Origin: CAYJRR01 sp964372275 [NCBI: uncultured bacterium]
Lineage (GTDB): Bacteria; CAYJRR01
Assembly (NCBI GenBank): GCA_964372275.1
Contig: CAYJRR010000048.1
Span: 13,138 to 31,949, forward strand
Direction: 5' to 3'
Length of the DNA: 18,812 bases
Shown here: piece by piece, positions 7,917 through 15,840 of the stretch
How the letters are laid out: each line of letters starts with the position of its first letter
How positions within the stretch are numbered: the stretch's first letter is position 1
Translations under genes and position numbers: made by a program
The notes under the pieces: model-generated
Database searches by the model: none
Seen by the model: the letters and a program-made list of their open reading frames with translations, nothing else
What the model was told of the DNA's origin: nothing

Positions 7917-10781
7917 ATGTCGACGCGTTCGCGCTCCCGGGGGGACTCCCACCAATCCTCGTCCGCGTTTTCGCGCTCCCGGGGGGAATCGCCCCAACCC
8001 CCTCCCGGTGCGGCCGCGGCGTGCGCGCGACGATTCCATCTCGCGTATCTGGCCGCGCTCCTCGCCACGGCGGCCTGTTCGAAGGGCGGGCCCAGAGCCC
8101 CGATCCCGGCTTCGGCGGGGGGGGCGGTCGGCGCCGACGCCGTCGCGTCCCTCTCACCTGGAACGTCCATGCCGAATCCGATCGCCGACCGCTTTGCCTC
8201 GATCCAGACGGCCGCCGACGTCGATCGTTTCTGCCAGGGGAAGATCGAAGCGGCCGACTCGATCTTGGCGCCGCTCGAGACGCCGGGGATTGCGCGCACC
8301 GTCGACGGAGCGCTGACCCGGTTCGATCGCCTGCGGGTGGAGCTGGACGCCGCCGGCAACATCGCCGCGCTGCTTCGGTCGGTGCATCCGGACGAGGCGG
8401 TGCGCAAGGCGGCGGAGGCGTGCGAACAGAAGGTGTCGGCCTTCGCCACCGACCTTTCGCTGAACAAGAACGTCTATTCGCTCCTCGCGTCGGTCGACGC
8501 CTCCGAGGCCGACGCCTCCACGCAGTACCTCCTCCATCGGACGCTGCGCGATTTCCGGCGCGCCGGCGTCGACAAGGACGACGAAACCAGGACCAAGATC
8601 CGCGCCCTGAACGAAGAGATCGTGCTCCTCGGCCAGAAGTTCGACGAGAACATCCGCAACGACGTCCGATCGGTCCAGGTGACGAAGAAGCAGCTCGCCG
8701 GCCTTCCCGCCGACTGGATCGAGGCCCACAAGCCGGGTCCCGACGGGAAGGTCCGCGTCACCACCGACTACCCCGACCTCCACCCGTTCCTCTCCTACGC
8801 GAAGGACGGCAAGGCGAGGAAGGAGCTCTACAAGGCCCAGAAGACGCGCGGCGTGCCGGCCAACCTGGCGGTGCTGAAGAAGCTCCTCGCGAAGCGACAC
8901 GAGCTGGCGAAGCTTCTCGGTTACGAGAGCTGGGCGGCATACGTCACCGAAGACAAGATGATCAAGTCGGCGAAGAACGCCGCCGACTTCATCGAGAGGA
9001 TCCGTCAAGCCGCCGAGCGCCGGATGAAGGCCGACCTGGTGACGCTGCTCGCCCGCAAGCGTCAGGACGACCCGAAGGCGACCGAAGTGTTCGACTGGGA
9101 GCGTCTCTACTACGAGGACCGTGTCTCGGCGGAGACGTTCCGGTTCGACGCCCAGTCGGTGCGCCCCTACTTCGAGTACGACCGGGTCAAGGAGGGACTG
9201 TTCGCGGTCACCTCGCGGATGTTCGGCGTCCGCTACGAACGAGCGAGCGGCGCCGCCGCCTGGAGCCCGGAGATCGAGGTGTTCGACCTGACCGACGAGG
9301 TGGGGAACCGGCTCGGCCGCTTCTACCTCGACATGTACCCGCGGCCCGGGAAGTACAAGCACGCGGCCATGTTCCCGGTCGTCACCGGCGTGGCCCAAGT
9401 CCAGCTCCCGGAAGCGGCGCTGGTCTGCAACTTCCCGGCGGCGACCGCGGACTCTCCGGCGCTGCTCGAGCACGACGACGTCAAGACCTTCTTCCACGAG
9501 TTCGGTCACCTGTTGCACCACCTGCTCGGCGGAAACCAGCGGTGGGTCGGCGTCTCCGGAATCCAGACCGAGTGGGACTTCGTCGAAGCCCCGTCCCAGA
9601 TGCTGGAGGAGTGGATCTGGGATCCGGCGACCTTGCAGTCGTTCGCGAAACACGTCCAGACCGGCGAGCCGATCCCGGCGGCGACGGTCGAGGCGATGCG
9701 AGCGGCGAGCGACTTCGGGAAAGGGCTGCAGGTGCGACACCAGATGTACTACGCCGCCCTCTCGCTCCAGCTCTACGACCGCGACCCCACCGGTCTCGAC
9801 ACCACCGCCTTGTCGAAGGAGCTGCAGAACCGCTACAGCCCGTTCCGCTACGTGGAGCGGACGCACATGGAGGCGTCGTTCGGTCACCTCGACGGCTACA
9901 GCGCCATCTACTACACCTACATGTGGTCGCTGGTGATCGCGAAGGATCTGTTCAGCGTCTTCCAGGCCAACGGACTCCAGGACAGCGGCACGGCGGCGCG
10001 CTACCGGAAGCACGTCCTCGGTCCCGGAGGGTCGAAGGAGGCAAGCCAGCTGGTCGAGGAGTTCCTCGGACGTCCCGTCGCCTTCGGCGCCTTCGAGCGC
10101 TGGCTGAACGAGGGGCTGCCGCCGGATCCCGGCGCGACCTCCGTCTCGTCGATGCCGTTCGTCCTCGCGCCGGCTCCGACGCCGTCCCCCGCGCCGACCC
10201 CCTCCCCGGCGCCGTCGCCCTCCCCGGCGCCGACGGCGGCGGCCACGGTCCCCGCCACGGCCGCGGCCACCGACACCGACGCGACCGCGTCCGCGAGCGC
10301 GGCGGCGACCCCGACCGCGGCCCCGGTCGCAAGTTCGGACTCCGCCGCGTCCCCGGGCCCGGTCGCGACTCCGGTCGTCGCCGCGACGGCGTCCCCGGCC
10401 TCCACCGCGGCGCCGGCACCCGAGCCGAAGGCGATCCCCTCCTCGAAACCGGCCCCGACGAAGACGGCGAAAGCGGACAAGCCGGTCGCCGCGGACCCCG
10501 CCGCGTCCGGCGCGATCGTCACCAAGTACGCCAGCACGTCGGCCTTCGGTCCGGCGAAGGTCGCGGAGGCGACGAAGGCGGCCAACGGGAAGACGCTCTC
10601 GCCGAAGGGGCCTCCCCCCGCGCTCACCAAGGAAGGACAGGTGGTGGTGATGGTGGTCGACCTTCCCGGAAGCGGCGTTTCATCCTTCCTCTCCAAGCTG
10701 CGGAAGGGCGGGGAGGTCGAGATCGGGGAGGTGCCGGGAGGCGAGCGCGTGAAGCTCCGCGTCGAGGTCCGAAAAAAGTAG
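7917..10781 (+). CDS. M3-family zinc metallopeptidase (oligopeptidase) with lipoprotein-like signal and Pro/Ala-rich tail
   Basis: The protein has 954 residues. The peptidase core spans about 75-740 and matches thimet oligopeptidase/oligopeptidase A (M3): the zinc site HEFGH is at 527-531 (FFHEFGHLLHHLL), the third ligand is the Glu of DFVEAPSQ near 557, and the C-terminal SFGHLDGYSAIYYTYMWS region is present. It cleaves short peptides. The N-terminus is odd: residues 1-36 are Ser/Arg/Pro-rich and repeat-derived, then ARRFHLAYLAALLATAAC|S (Cys54) looks like a complete lipoprotein signal. No usual start codon exists in frame between 7917 and that segment. Residues about 751-870 are a PAPTPSP-type low-complexity linker, followed by a Lys-rich about 80-residue tail of unknown fold. 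The tail is not part of standard M3 enzymes, which end near 700. Probably a cell-envelope-anchored peptidase; location is inferred. Confidence 0.9.
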   Translation: MSTRSRSRGDSHQSSSAFSRSRGESPQPPPGAAAACARRFHLAYLAALLATAACSKGGPRAPIPASAGGAVGADAVASLSPGTSMPNPIADRFASIQTAADVDRFCQGKIEAADSILAPLETPGIARTVDGALTRFDRLRVELDAAGNIAALLRSVHPDEAVRKAAEACEQKVSAFATDLSLNKNVYSLLASVDASEADASTQYLLHRTLRDFRRAGVDKDDETRTKIRALNEEIVLLGQKFDENIRNDVRSVQVTKKQLAGLPADWIEAHKPGPDGKVRVTTDYPDLHPFLSYAKDGKARKELYKAQKTRGVPANLAVLKKLLAKRHELAKLLGYESWAAYVTEDKMIKSAKNAADFIERIRQAAERRMKADLVTLLARKRQDDPKATEVFDWERLYYEDRVSAETFRFDAQSVRPYFEYDRVKEGLFAVTSRMFGVRYERASGAAAWSPEIEVFDLTDEVGNRLGRFYLDMYPRPGKYKHAAMFPVVTGVAQVQLPEAALVCNFPAATADSPALLEHDDVKTFFHEFGHLLHHLLGGNQRWVGVSGIQTEWDFVEAPSQMLEEWIWDPATLQSFAKHVQTGEPIPAATVEAMRAASDFGKGLQVRHQMYYAALSLQLYDRDPTGLDTTALSKELQNRYSPFRYVERTHMEASFGHLDGYSAIYYTYMWSLVIAKDLFSVFQANGLQDSGTAARYRKHVLGPGGSKEASQLVEEFLGRPVAFGAFERWLNEGLPPDPGATSVSSMPFVLAPAPTPSPAPTPSPAPSPSPAPTAAATVPATAAATDTDATASASAAATPTAAPVASSDSAASPGPVATPVVAATASPASTAAPAPEPKAIPSSKPAPTKTAKADKPVAADPAASGAIVTKYASTSAFGPAKVAEATKAANGKTLSPKGPPPALTKEGQVVVMVVDLPGSGVSSFLSKLRKGGEVEIGEVPGGERVKLRVEVRKK
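7928..7987 (+). repeat. Two 18-base direct repeats, 42 bases apart, in the start of the M3 gene
   Basis: TTCGCGCTCCCGGGGGGA occurs exactly at 7928-7945 and again at 7970-7987. The 42-base offset is 14 codons, so the copies encode an in-frame peptide repeat (SRSRGDS / SRSRGES). A diverged relative lies at 11860-11877 in the start of nuoD. The copies contain a G-run flanked by C-rich sequence that can fold on itself. Confidence 0.8.
10167..10236 (+). repeat. Imperfect short tandem repeats encoding PAPTPSP linker
   Basis: The DNA repeats units close to CCGGCGCCGACGCCGTCC with C/G-rich variations, encoding alternating PAP, TPSP and PSP steps. It is the start of the Pro/Ala-rich linker of the M3 peptidase. 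Such repeats tend to vary in copy number between strains. Confidence 0.6.
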
Positions 10782-10823
10782 GGACGTATCCGCGACCCGG
10801 ACCGACGCCGACGCCGGCGACGC

Positions 10824-10852
10824 TTGACTTGGGGGGAGCCCCTGTCTATAAC
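10824..10852 (+). promoter_or_regulatory. Sigma-70-type promoter of the nuo operon
   Basis: TTGACT (10824-10829) and TATAAC (10847-10852) are separated by exactly 17 bases; each hexamer matches the consensus at five of six positions. Transcription should start near 10859, leaving a leader of about 44 bases before nuoA. The spacer contains a GGGG-AG-CCCC dyad (10833-10842), which could be a protein site or simply a rigid spacer. It is the best promoter in the window. Confidence 0.85.
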
Positions 10853-10902
10853 GGCCCTCCCTTTTGCGCCGGTAAGTCCGCTCGAAACTTGAAGGTTTTG
10901 GA

Positions 10903-11301
10903 ATGCGCTACCAGCTGGCCCACGTTCTCCTCTACTTCCTGCTCGGCAGCGGAATCGTCGGCGCGATCCTGACGGTCGGATGGTTTCTGCGCCCGCGCCG
11001 GCCCAGCCACGACAAGCTCTCCACCTACGAGTGCGGCGAAAGACCGGTCGGATCGGGCTGGTTTCGCCTCAATCTCCGCTTCTACGCGATGGCCCTCATC
11101 TTCATCGTCTTCGACGTGGAGCTGGTGGCGATCCTTCCGGTGGCGAAGGTCTACCGGAGCTGGGTCGGCGCCAACCTCGGGCTGACCGCCTTCGTCGAGA
11201 TCTTCCTCTTCGTCGTCATCCTCCTCGTCGGCCTGGCCTACGTTTGGCGGAAGGGGGACCTCGAGTGGTTCAAGCGGATCGCGCGGGAGGAGGCGCCGTG
11301 A
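10903..11301 (+). CDS. nuoA: NADH:quinone oxidoreductase subunit A
   Basis: This is a 132-residue membrane subunit of complex I with three transmembrane helices (about 5-29, 64-83 and 93-114). Family signatures are [22 protein letters not shown] (about 40-61) and [10 protein letters not shown] (64-73), part of the loop and helix near the quinone site. Complex I couples electron transfer to quinone with proton pumping in the inner membrane. It is the first gene of the operon, behind a strong promoter, with GAAGG upstream of the ATG. Its TGA overlaps the next gene's GTG; that next gene is nuoC, not nuoB. Confidence 0.96.
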   Translation: MRYQLAHVLLYFLLGSGIVGAILTVGWFLRPRRPSHDKLSTYECGERPVGSGWFRLNLRFYAMALIFIVFDVELVAILPVAKVYRSWVGANLGLTAFVEIFLFVVILLVGLAYVWRKGDLEWFKRIAREEAP

Positions 11302-11846
11302 CGCCGGCCGAGGTCCAGGCGCGGGTCAAGGGACGGTTTGGCGACGCGATCGGCGACCTGGTCGTCACGAACGACCCGGCGAAGGAGCCTCCCAAGGCCT
11401 ACGAGCAGTGGTTCCCCGTCGCGCGCGACGCGTGGCGCGACGTCGCCGCCTTCCTCAAGAGCGATCGCGCGCTCCTGTTCGACGGTCTGATGTGCATCGG
11501 ATCGCTCGACAACAAGGAGCGGCTGACCGCCGTCTACCTCCTCTACTCCTACACCCACCGCCACCGGATCGCGGTCAAGGTCGACGCCCCGCGCGAGGAT
11601 CCGCGCATCCCGTCGGTGGAGCCGATCTGGAAACACGCCAACTGGATGGAGCGCGAGGAGTACGACCTGATGGGGATCGTCTTCGAAGGGCACCCCGATC
11701 TCCGGCGCGTGATGCTGCCGGAGGATTGGATCGGCCACCCGCTGCGGAAGGACTACGTGGAGCCGGAGGAGTACCGCGGGATCCTCACCTGGCGCGAAAA
11801 CCTGCTGGGCAAGCTCCCCGGGGGAAGCTACGAGGGGGCGTCGTGA
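11298..11846 (+). CDS. nuoC: NADH:quinone oxidoreductase subunit C (30 kDa)
   Basis: This 182-residue protein is the NuoC/30-kDa hydrophilic subunit of the peripheral arm, which packs against NuoD and NuoB. The family core [28 protein letters not shown] (about 113-140) followed by [19 protein letters not shown] is well conserved. It starts with GTG at 11298, overlapping the nuoA stop (GTGA), with GAGGAGG 7 bases upstream inside nuoA. It is separate from NuoD, unlike the fused NuoCD of enterobacteria. Confidence 0.94.
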   Translation: MTPAEVQARVKGRFGDAIGDLVVTNDPAKEPPKAYEQWFPVARDAWRDVAAFLKSDRALLFDGLMCIGSLDNKERLTAVYLLYSYTHRHRIAVKVDAPREDPRIPSVEPIWKHANWMEREEYDLMGIVFEGHPDLRRVMLPEDWIGHPLRKDYVEPEEYRGILTWRENLLGKLPGGSYEGAS

Positions 11847-13027
11847 ACCGGTCCGAGCATTCGCGCTCCGTGGGGGGCCCCCCCCAGATCCCCCCGGTCA
11901 ACGACAACAACCTGCTCCTGAAGACCGAGGAGATCACCCTCAACATGGGTCCGCAGCATCCGTCGACCCACGGGGTGATCCGGTTCGTCCTCAAGACCGA
12001 CGGCGAGATCATCCACTCCTGCGAGCCGGACGTCGGCTACCTCCACCGCGCGATCGAGAAGATCGGCGAGAAGGTGGAGTGGCAGTCGTTCATCCCCTAC
12101 ACCGACCGGGTCGACTACCTGGCGGCGATGAACTGCAACTGGTCCTACTCCCGCGCCGTCGAAGCGCTGGCGGGGATCGAGGTGCCGCGCCGCGCGGAGT
12201 ACATCCGGGTGATCGTCGCCGAGTTGGGACGGATCATCAGTCACCTGATCGGGAACGGGGCGCTGGCGCTCGACATCGGTGCGGCGACGCCGTTCACCCA
12301 TGCCATCCGCGACCGCGAGATGGTGAACGACCTGTTCGAGCGGCTGTGCGGCGCGCGCCTGACCTATTCGTACGTCTACCCGGGCGGGGTGGCCTACGAC
12401 ATCCCGCCGGGGTGGATCGAGGACGCGCTCGAATTCCTCGACTACTTCGAGCCGCGGCTCGACACCTTCGACAACCTGATCACCTACAACAAGATCTTCA
12501 CCCAGCGGCTGTCGGGCGTGGCGGTGATCGATACCGACACGGCGATCGACTACGGCCTGGTCGGACCCAATCTCCGCGGCAGCGGCTTCCGCTTCGACCT
12601 GCGGCGCGACGAGCCGTACGGCGTCTATCCCGAGCTCGAGTTCGACGTGCCGGTGGGGCGCGGTGAGATCGGACGCTTGGGCGACTGTTGGGACCGCTTC
12701 TCGGTTCGAATGCACGAGATGCGGCAATCGATCCGGATCCTGCGGCAGGCGCTGAAGAAGATCCCAGACGGCCCCTACAAGGCGAAGGTGAAGCGGATCC
12801 TGAAGCCGCCGAAGGGGGAGGTCTACGTGCGGTCCGAGAACCCGCGCGGCGAGATGGGGTTCTACCTCGTCAGCGACGGGACGCAGAACTCGGTCCGCAC
12901 TCGAATTCGGACCGGATCATTCTCCGCGATGGGGATCTTTCCGCGGGTGGCCAAGGGTCTGATGGTCGCCGACCTGATCGCGGTGATCGCATCGCTCGAC
13001 ATCGTCGCCCCGGAGATCGACCGCTGA
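11843..13027 (+). CDS. nuoD: NADH:quinone oxidoreductase subunit D (49 kDa)
   Basis: From GTG at 11843 (overlapping the nuoC TGA, with GAGGGGG upstream) the protein has 394 residues, close to the normal size. NuoD forms the quinone-reduction site with NuoB. Visible signatures are [19 protein letters not shown] (about 32-50), [27 protein letters not shown], and the C-terminal end [17 protein letters not shown]. The usual HRG before EK(M/I)GE reads HRA here. The first about 25 residues ([22 protein letters not shown]) have no obvious family counterpart and contain the G-run repeat also found in the M3 gene. All other signatures are intact. Confidence 0.96.
   Translation: MNRSEHSRSVGGPPQIPPVNDNNLLLKTEEITLNMGPQHPSTHGVIRFVLKTDGEIIHSCEPDVGYLHRAIEKIGEKVEWQSFIPYTDRVDYLAAMNCNWSYSRAVEALAGIEVPRRAEYIRVIVAELGRIISHLIGNGALALDIGAATPFTHAIRDREMVNDLFERLCGARLTYSYVYPGGVAYDIPPGWIEDALEFLDYFEPRLDTFDNLITYNKIFTQRLSGVAVIDTDTAIDYGLVGPNLRGSGFRFDLRRDEPYGVYPELEFDVPVGRGEIGRLGDCWDRFSVRMHEMRQSIRILRQALKKIPDGPYKAKVKRILKPPKGEVYVRSENPRGEMGFYLVSDGTQNSVRTRIRTGSFSAMGIFPRVAKGLMVADLIAVIASLDIVAPEIDR
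11860..11877 (+). repeat. Diverged third copy of the G-run repeat in the nuoD start
   Basis: TTCGCGCTCC is followed by GT and six G, against TTCGCGCTCCC plus six G in the M3 gene copies. The G6 here is followed by a long C-run (11878-11885), making a GGGGGGCCCCCC palindrome. It is placed, as in the M3 gene, within the first codons of the gene. Confidence 0.5.
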
Positions 13028-13028
13028 C

Positions 13029-14369
13029 ATGAACGAGCTCGCCGCCTACCTGGTGGAGAAGGGGGTCCCGCCGTTCGCGACGTTGGGGACCGGCCTTTCG
13101 ACCTTTCTCCTGGTCTTCGGCGTCGCCTTCTTCCTGCTGATGGGGTTCTTCATGCCGCTCGGCGGCCTGATGACCTACGTCGAACGGAAGATCGCCGCCT
13201 TCACCCAGAGCCGCATCGGGCCGAACCGCGTCGGGCCGATCGGCCTGCTCCAGTTCCTGGCCGACGGGGTGAAGCTGATCCTCAAGGAGGACATCCTCTC
13301 CAAGGACGTCGACACCATCCTGTTCAAGGCCGCCCCCTACGCGGTCGTCGGCGGCGCCTTCCTGGTGATGATCGTGCTGCCGCTCGGGCCGAACCTCGTG
13401 CCGGTCGACATGGACTTGGGGATCCTCGTCTATCTCGCCGCCAGCTCCTTCGTGACGATGGGGATCGTCATGAGTGGGTGGGCGTCGAACAACAAGTGGT
13501 CGACGATGGGGGCGGCGCGCTCGGTGGCGCAGATCGTCTCCTACGAGATCCCGGTGGGGCTGTCGCTCCTCCCGGTGGTGCTGCTCACCGGATCGCTCTC
13601 GTTCCAGACGATGACGACGATCCAGGGGTGGGCGCCGTGGCAGTGGAACATGTTCCACAACCCCGGGCTGTTCCTCTGCGCCTTCTGCTACTTCATCGCC
13701 GCCCTGGCGGAGATCAACCGCACCCCGTTCGACATCCCGGAGGCCGAGTCGGAGCTCGTCTCCGGCTACAACACCGAGTACTCGGGGATGCGCTTCGGGA
13801 TGTTCTTCATGGCGGAGTTCGCCAATGTGGTGGTGATCTCGATCATCACCGTGATCGCGTTTGCCGGCGGGTGGCACTTCCCGGGGGAGACGGCATTCCT
13901 GGCGACCTACTTCGACGGAGCCCATCCGACCTTCGTGCAGGCGATCGACGCCGGGAAGGTCGTCCCGTTCGTCGCCTTCCAGGCGATCGGACACGCGACG
14001 CTGATGGCGAAAGCGTCGGTGCTGGTGGTGTTGGTCGTCCTGCTCCGCTGGACGCTCCCGCGGGTCCGGGTCGACCAGTTGATGAATCTCTGCTGGAAGT
14101 ACCTGGTGCCGACGACGATCGCGGCGACGGTGCTCACCGGAGCGTGGATGATCCCGGGGTGGACCGAGGGTCTGAGCTGGAGTCCGACCGGCGGAGGCTG
14201 GCCGGAGCGCGGACCGGCCTGGCTGCAGGGGCACCGTTCGTTCGTGCCGTTGGCGGCGCTGATGCTCGTTTTCGCCGCCCGCGCCTGGCGCGACAGCCGC
14301 GAACCGTGGGCGCCGGCGCGCCGCCGCGCCGGCCGACCCGCGAACCTGGAGGCCGCGCATGGCCGCTAG
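13029..14369 (+). CDS. nuoH: NADH:quinone oxidoreductase subunit H
   Basis: NuoH is the membrane subunit that forms the quinone chamber with NuoA, B and D. The signatures VERKIAAFTQSRIGPNRVGP (51-70), LLQFLADGVKLILKED (73-88) and EINRTPFDIPEAESELV (228-244), then YSGMRFGMFFMAEF, are all present. At 446 residues it is about 100 longer than E. coli NuoH (about 325). The extra part is C-terminal: after RWTLPRVRVDQLMNLCWKYL it has one more hydrophobic helix (WMIPG region, then SFVPLAALMLVFAARAW) and an Arg/Ala-rich tail. Longer NuoH tails are known in some phyla. The ATG is one base after the nuoD stop, with only a distant GGAG. Its stop overlaps nuoI by 11 bases. Confidence 0.95.
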   Translation: MNELAAYLVEKGVPPFATLGTGLSTFLLVFGVAFFLLMGFFMPLGGLMTYVERKIAAFTQSRIGPNRVGPIGLLQFLADGVKLILKEDILSKDVDTILFKAAPYAVVGGAFLVMIVLPLGPNLVPVDMDLGILVYLAASSFVTMGIVMSGWASNNKWSTMGAARSVAQIVSYEIPVGLSLLPVVLLTGSLSFQTMTTIQGWAPWQWNMFHNPGLFLCAFCYFIAALAEINRTPFDIPEAESELVSGYNTEYSGMRFGMFFMAEFANVVVISIITVIAFAGGWHFPGETAFLATYFDGAHPTFVQAIDAGKVVPFVAFQAIGHATLMAKASVLVVLVVLLRWTLPRVRVDQLMNLCWKYLVPTTIAATVLTGAWMIPGWTEGLSWSPTGGGWPERGPAWLQGHRSFVPLAALMLVFAARAWRDSREPWAPARRRAGRPANLEAAHGR

Positions 14370-14949
14370 CGCCGGATATCTCGCACCGGTCGTCGACGCC
14401 TTGCACTCGACGCTCAAAGGGCTGATCGTCACCGTCCGCACCTGGTGGCGCGATCCGAAGCAGACGGTGCAGTACCCCGACGTCGACATCCGAACCGGCG
14501 AGCTGCGCGCCAAGGCGCGAGGGCTCGCGGCGATGCTCTACGGCGACCTGCCGATGAACAAGGCGGCGGGGTACGACGGGCGGCTGTCGATGCGGATCGC
14601 CGACCGCTACCGCGGGATCCTGAACGTCGACATCGAGATCTGCACGGCGTGCCTGGCCTGCTCGCGCGCCTGCCCGATCGACTGCATCCAGATCGACACC
14701 CAGAAGATGGGGAAGGAGCTGAAGCTCCAGCGCTTCGACATCGACGTCGCGCTCTGCATGTACTGCGGGCTGTGCTCGGTCCCCTGCCCGACCGGCGCCA
14801 TCCACCACACCAAGGAGTTCGAGGCGTCGACCACCGACTTCCCCGACCTGATCCGCCGATTCGTCGACCAGGACCGGATCGCCTACCGGGCGAAGAAGCT
14901 GAAGGCGCCGCTCGGGGTCGATCCGCCCCCGGAGGCGCCCAAGGCATGA
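14359..14949 (+). CDS. nuoI: NADH:quinone oxidoreductase subunit I (two 4Fe-4S clusters)
   Basis: This 196-residue ferredoxin-like subunit carries clusters N6a and N6b to NuoB. The cysteine motifs are CTACLACSRACP (95-106) and CMYCGLCSVPCP (133-144), both complete. The N-terminal helix (about 10-30) is hydrophobic enough to sit at the membrane surface. An extra segment of about 40 residues (32-70) precedes the Fe-S domain. CTGGAGG lies 6 bases before the ATG, inside the end of nuoH. Its stop overlaps the nuoJ start (ATGA). Confidence 0.96.
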   Translation: MAASAGYLAPVVDALHSTLKGLIVTVRTWWRDPKQTVQYPDVDIRTGELRAKARGLAAMLYGDLPMNKAAGYDGRLSMRIADRYRGILNVDIEICTACLACSRACPIDCIQIDTQKMGKELKLQRFDIDVALCMYCGLCSVPCPTGAIHHTKEFEASTTDFPDLIRRFVDQDRIAYRAKKLKAPLGVDPPPEAPKA

Positions 14950-15476
14950 CGACCACCGACCTCCTCTTCACCTTCTTCGCCATGCTGGCGATGGTGCCGG
15001 CGATCCTCTGCGTGGGGTTCACCAAGAACATCGTTCGCGCCGCCTTCCTGCTGATGCTCAGCTTCTGGGGGGTGGCGGGGCTCTACGGGATGCTGGCCGC
15101 CGACTTCCTGATGGCGGTGCAGCTCATCGTCTACGTCGGCGGGATCCTGGTGCTGATCCTGTTCGGCGTGATGCTCTCGCGGCGGATGACGAATGCCGAT
15201 CTTCCGGTGCACGTCGGTCCGTTCGGGAGCGCGCTTATCCTCGTGGTGGCGCTCGGATGGCTCTTGTGGGAGGTGATCTCCGGGACGCCCTGGGCGGCCA
15301 ACGGCGCCCCGGCCGACGGCGCCACCCTCGACGCGATCGGCGACCTGTTCCTCGGCAAGTTCCTGCTGCCGTTCGAGGTGATCTCGCTCCTGCTCCTGGC
15401 GGCCCTGGTCGGCGCGGTGATCCTGACCCGCAAGGAGATCGGCGACCCGCAGGACGAGGGAGGAGCGCGGTCATGA
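14946..15476 (+). CDS. nuoJ: NADH:quinone oxidoreductase subunit J
   Basis: This 176-residue, very hydrophobic protein has five predicted membrane helices. The NuoJ signatures are KNIVRAAFLLMLSFWGVAGLYGML and ADFLMAVQLIVYVGGILVLILFGVML, the latter being the TM3 region with the pi-bulge important for coupling. An Ala/Gly/Asp loop (about 115-135) lies before the last helix. It starts with ATG in an ATGA overlap with nuoI, with GGAGG 10 bases upstream. Its TGA overlaps the ATG of a 13-codon mini-ORF. Confidence 0.95.
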   Translation: MTTTDLLFTFFAMLAMVPAILCVGFTKNIVRAAFLLMLSFWGVAGLYGMLAADFLMAVQLIVYVGGILVLILFGVMLSRRMTNADLPVHVGPFGSALILVVALGWLLWEVISGTPWAANGAPADGATLDAIGDLFLGKFLLPFEVISLLLLAALVGAVILTRKEIGDPQDEGGARS

Positions 15477-15514
15477 CGCACGTGAGCCTGCATCCTGGCG
15501 GGGGGACGTCGTGA
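15473..15514 (+). CDS. 13-residue mini-ORF bridging nuoJ and nuoK
   Basis: The ATG at 15473 overlaps the nuoJ stop (ATGA), with GGGAGGAG upstream at a good distance. The frame encodes MTHVSLHPGGGTS and stops with TGA at 15512-15514, overlapping the nuoK GTG (GTGA). Its first bases are a near copy of the nuoK start. It may be a coupling leader peptide, a duplicated remnant, or the result of a miscounted base in the G6 run. Function is not known. Confidence 0.4.
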   Translation: MTHVSLHPGGGTS

Positions 15515-15530
15515 CGCACTTGAGCCTGCA
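15474..15530 (+). repeat. Duplicated nuoK start region (38-base offset)
   Basis: 15474-15492 and 15512-15530 match at 18 of 19 bases (TGACGCAC[G/T]TGAGCCTGCA). The second copy is the start of nuoK; the first is the start of the mini-ORF. The 38-base offset puts the two in different frames. Confidence 0.85.
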
Positions 15531-15840
15531 CTGTTTCCTCGCGGTCGGCGCGGTGCTGTTCCTGGCCGGGCTCTACGCGGTGATGACCCGCCGCAACGTC
15601 GTCTGGATCCTGATGGGGGTGGAGCTGATCCTGAACAGCGCCAGCCTCAACTTCACCGCCTTCAGCCGCTACCTCCGGCATCCGGCCGGAGTCGCCCCGG
15701 AGACGGGGATGATCGGATCGCTGTTCGTCATCATCCTGGCGGCGGCGGAGGCGGCGGTGGCGCTGGCGATCTTCCTCGGCATCTACCGGAACTTCCGCGG
15801 CACGATCCAGACCGACGACCTGGGGGAGCTCAAGGGATGA
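15511..15840 (+). CDS. nuoK: NADH:quinone oxidoreductase subunit K
   Basis: This 109-residue membrane subunit has three helices, which is the normal size for NuoK (about 100). The conserved membrane glutamates are present in MGVELILNSASLNF (Glu38) and AAAEAAVALAIFL (Glu80), both central to proton transfer in the antiporter-like part of complex I. It starts with GTG behind GGGGGGA and overlaps the mini-ORF stop. Its own stop is part of an ATGA that opens a second mini-ORF. Confidence 0.96.
   Translation: MTHLSLHCFLAVGAVLFLAGLYAVMTRRNVVWILMGVELILNSASLNFTAFSRYLRHPAGVAPETGMIGSLFVIILAAAEAAVALAIFLGIYRNFRGTIQTDDLGELKG

Noticed and set aside
8154-10013. Long minus-strand frame antisense to the M3 peptidase
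   Set aside because: It mirrors codon bias of the sense gene and has no recognisable domain.
10172-10233. CRISPR-like regular repeats
   Set aside because: Repeat units are short, imperfect, in frame and encode a PAPTPSP linker; there are no spacers.
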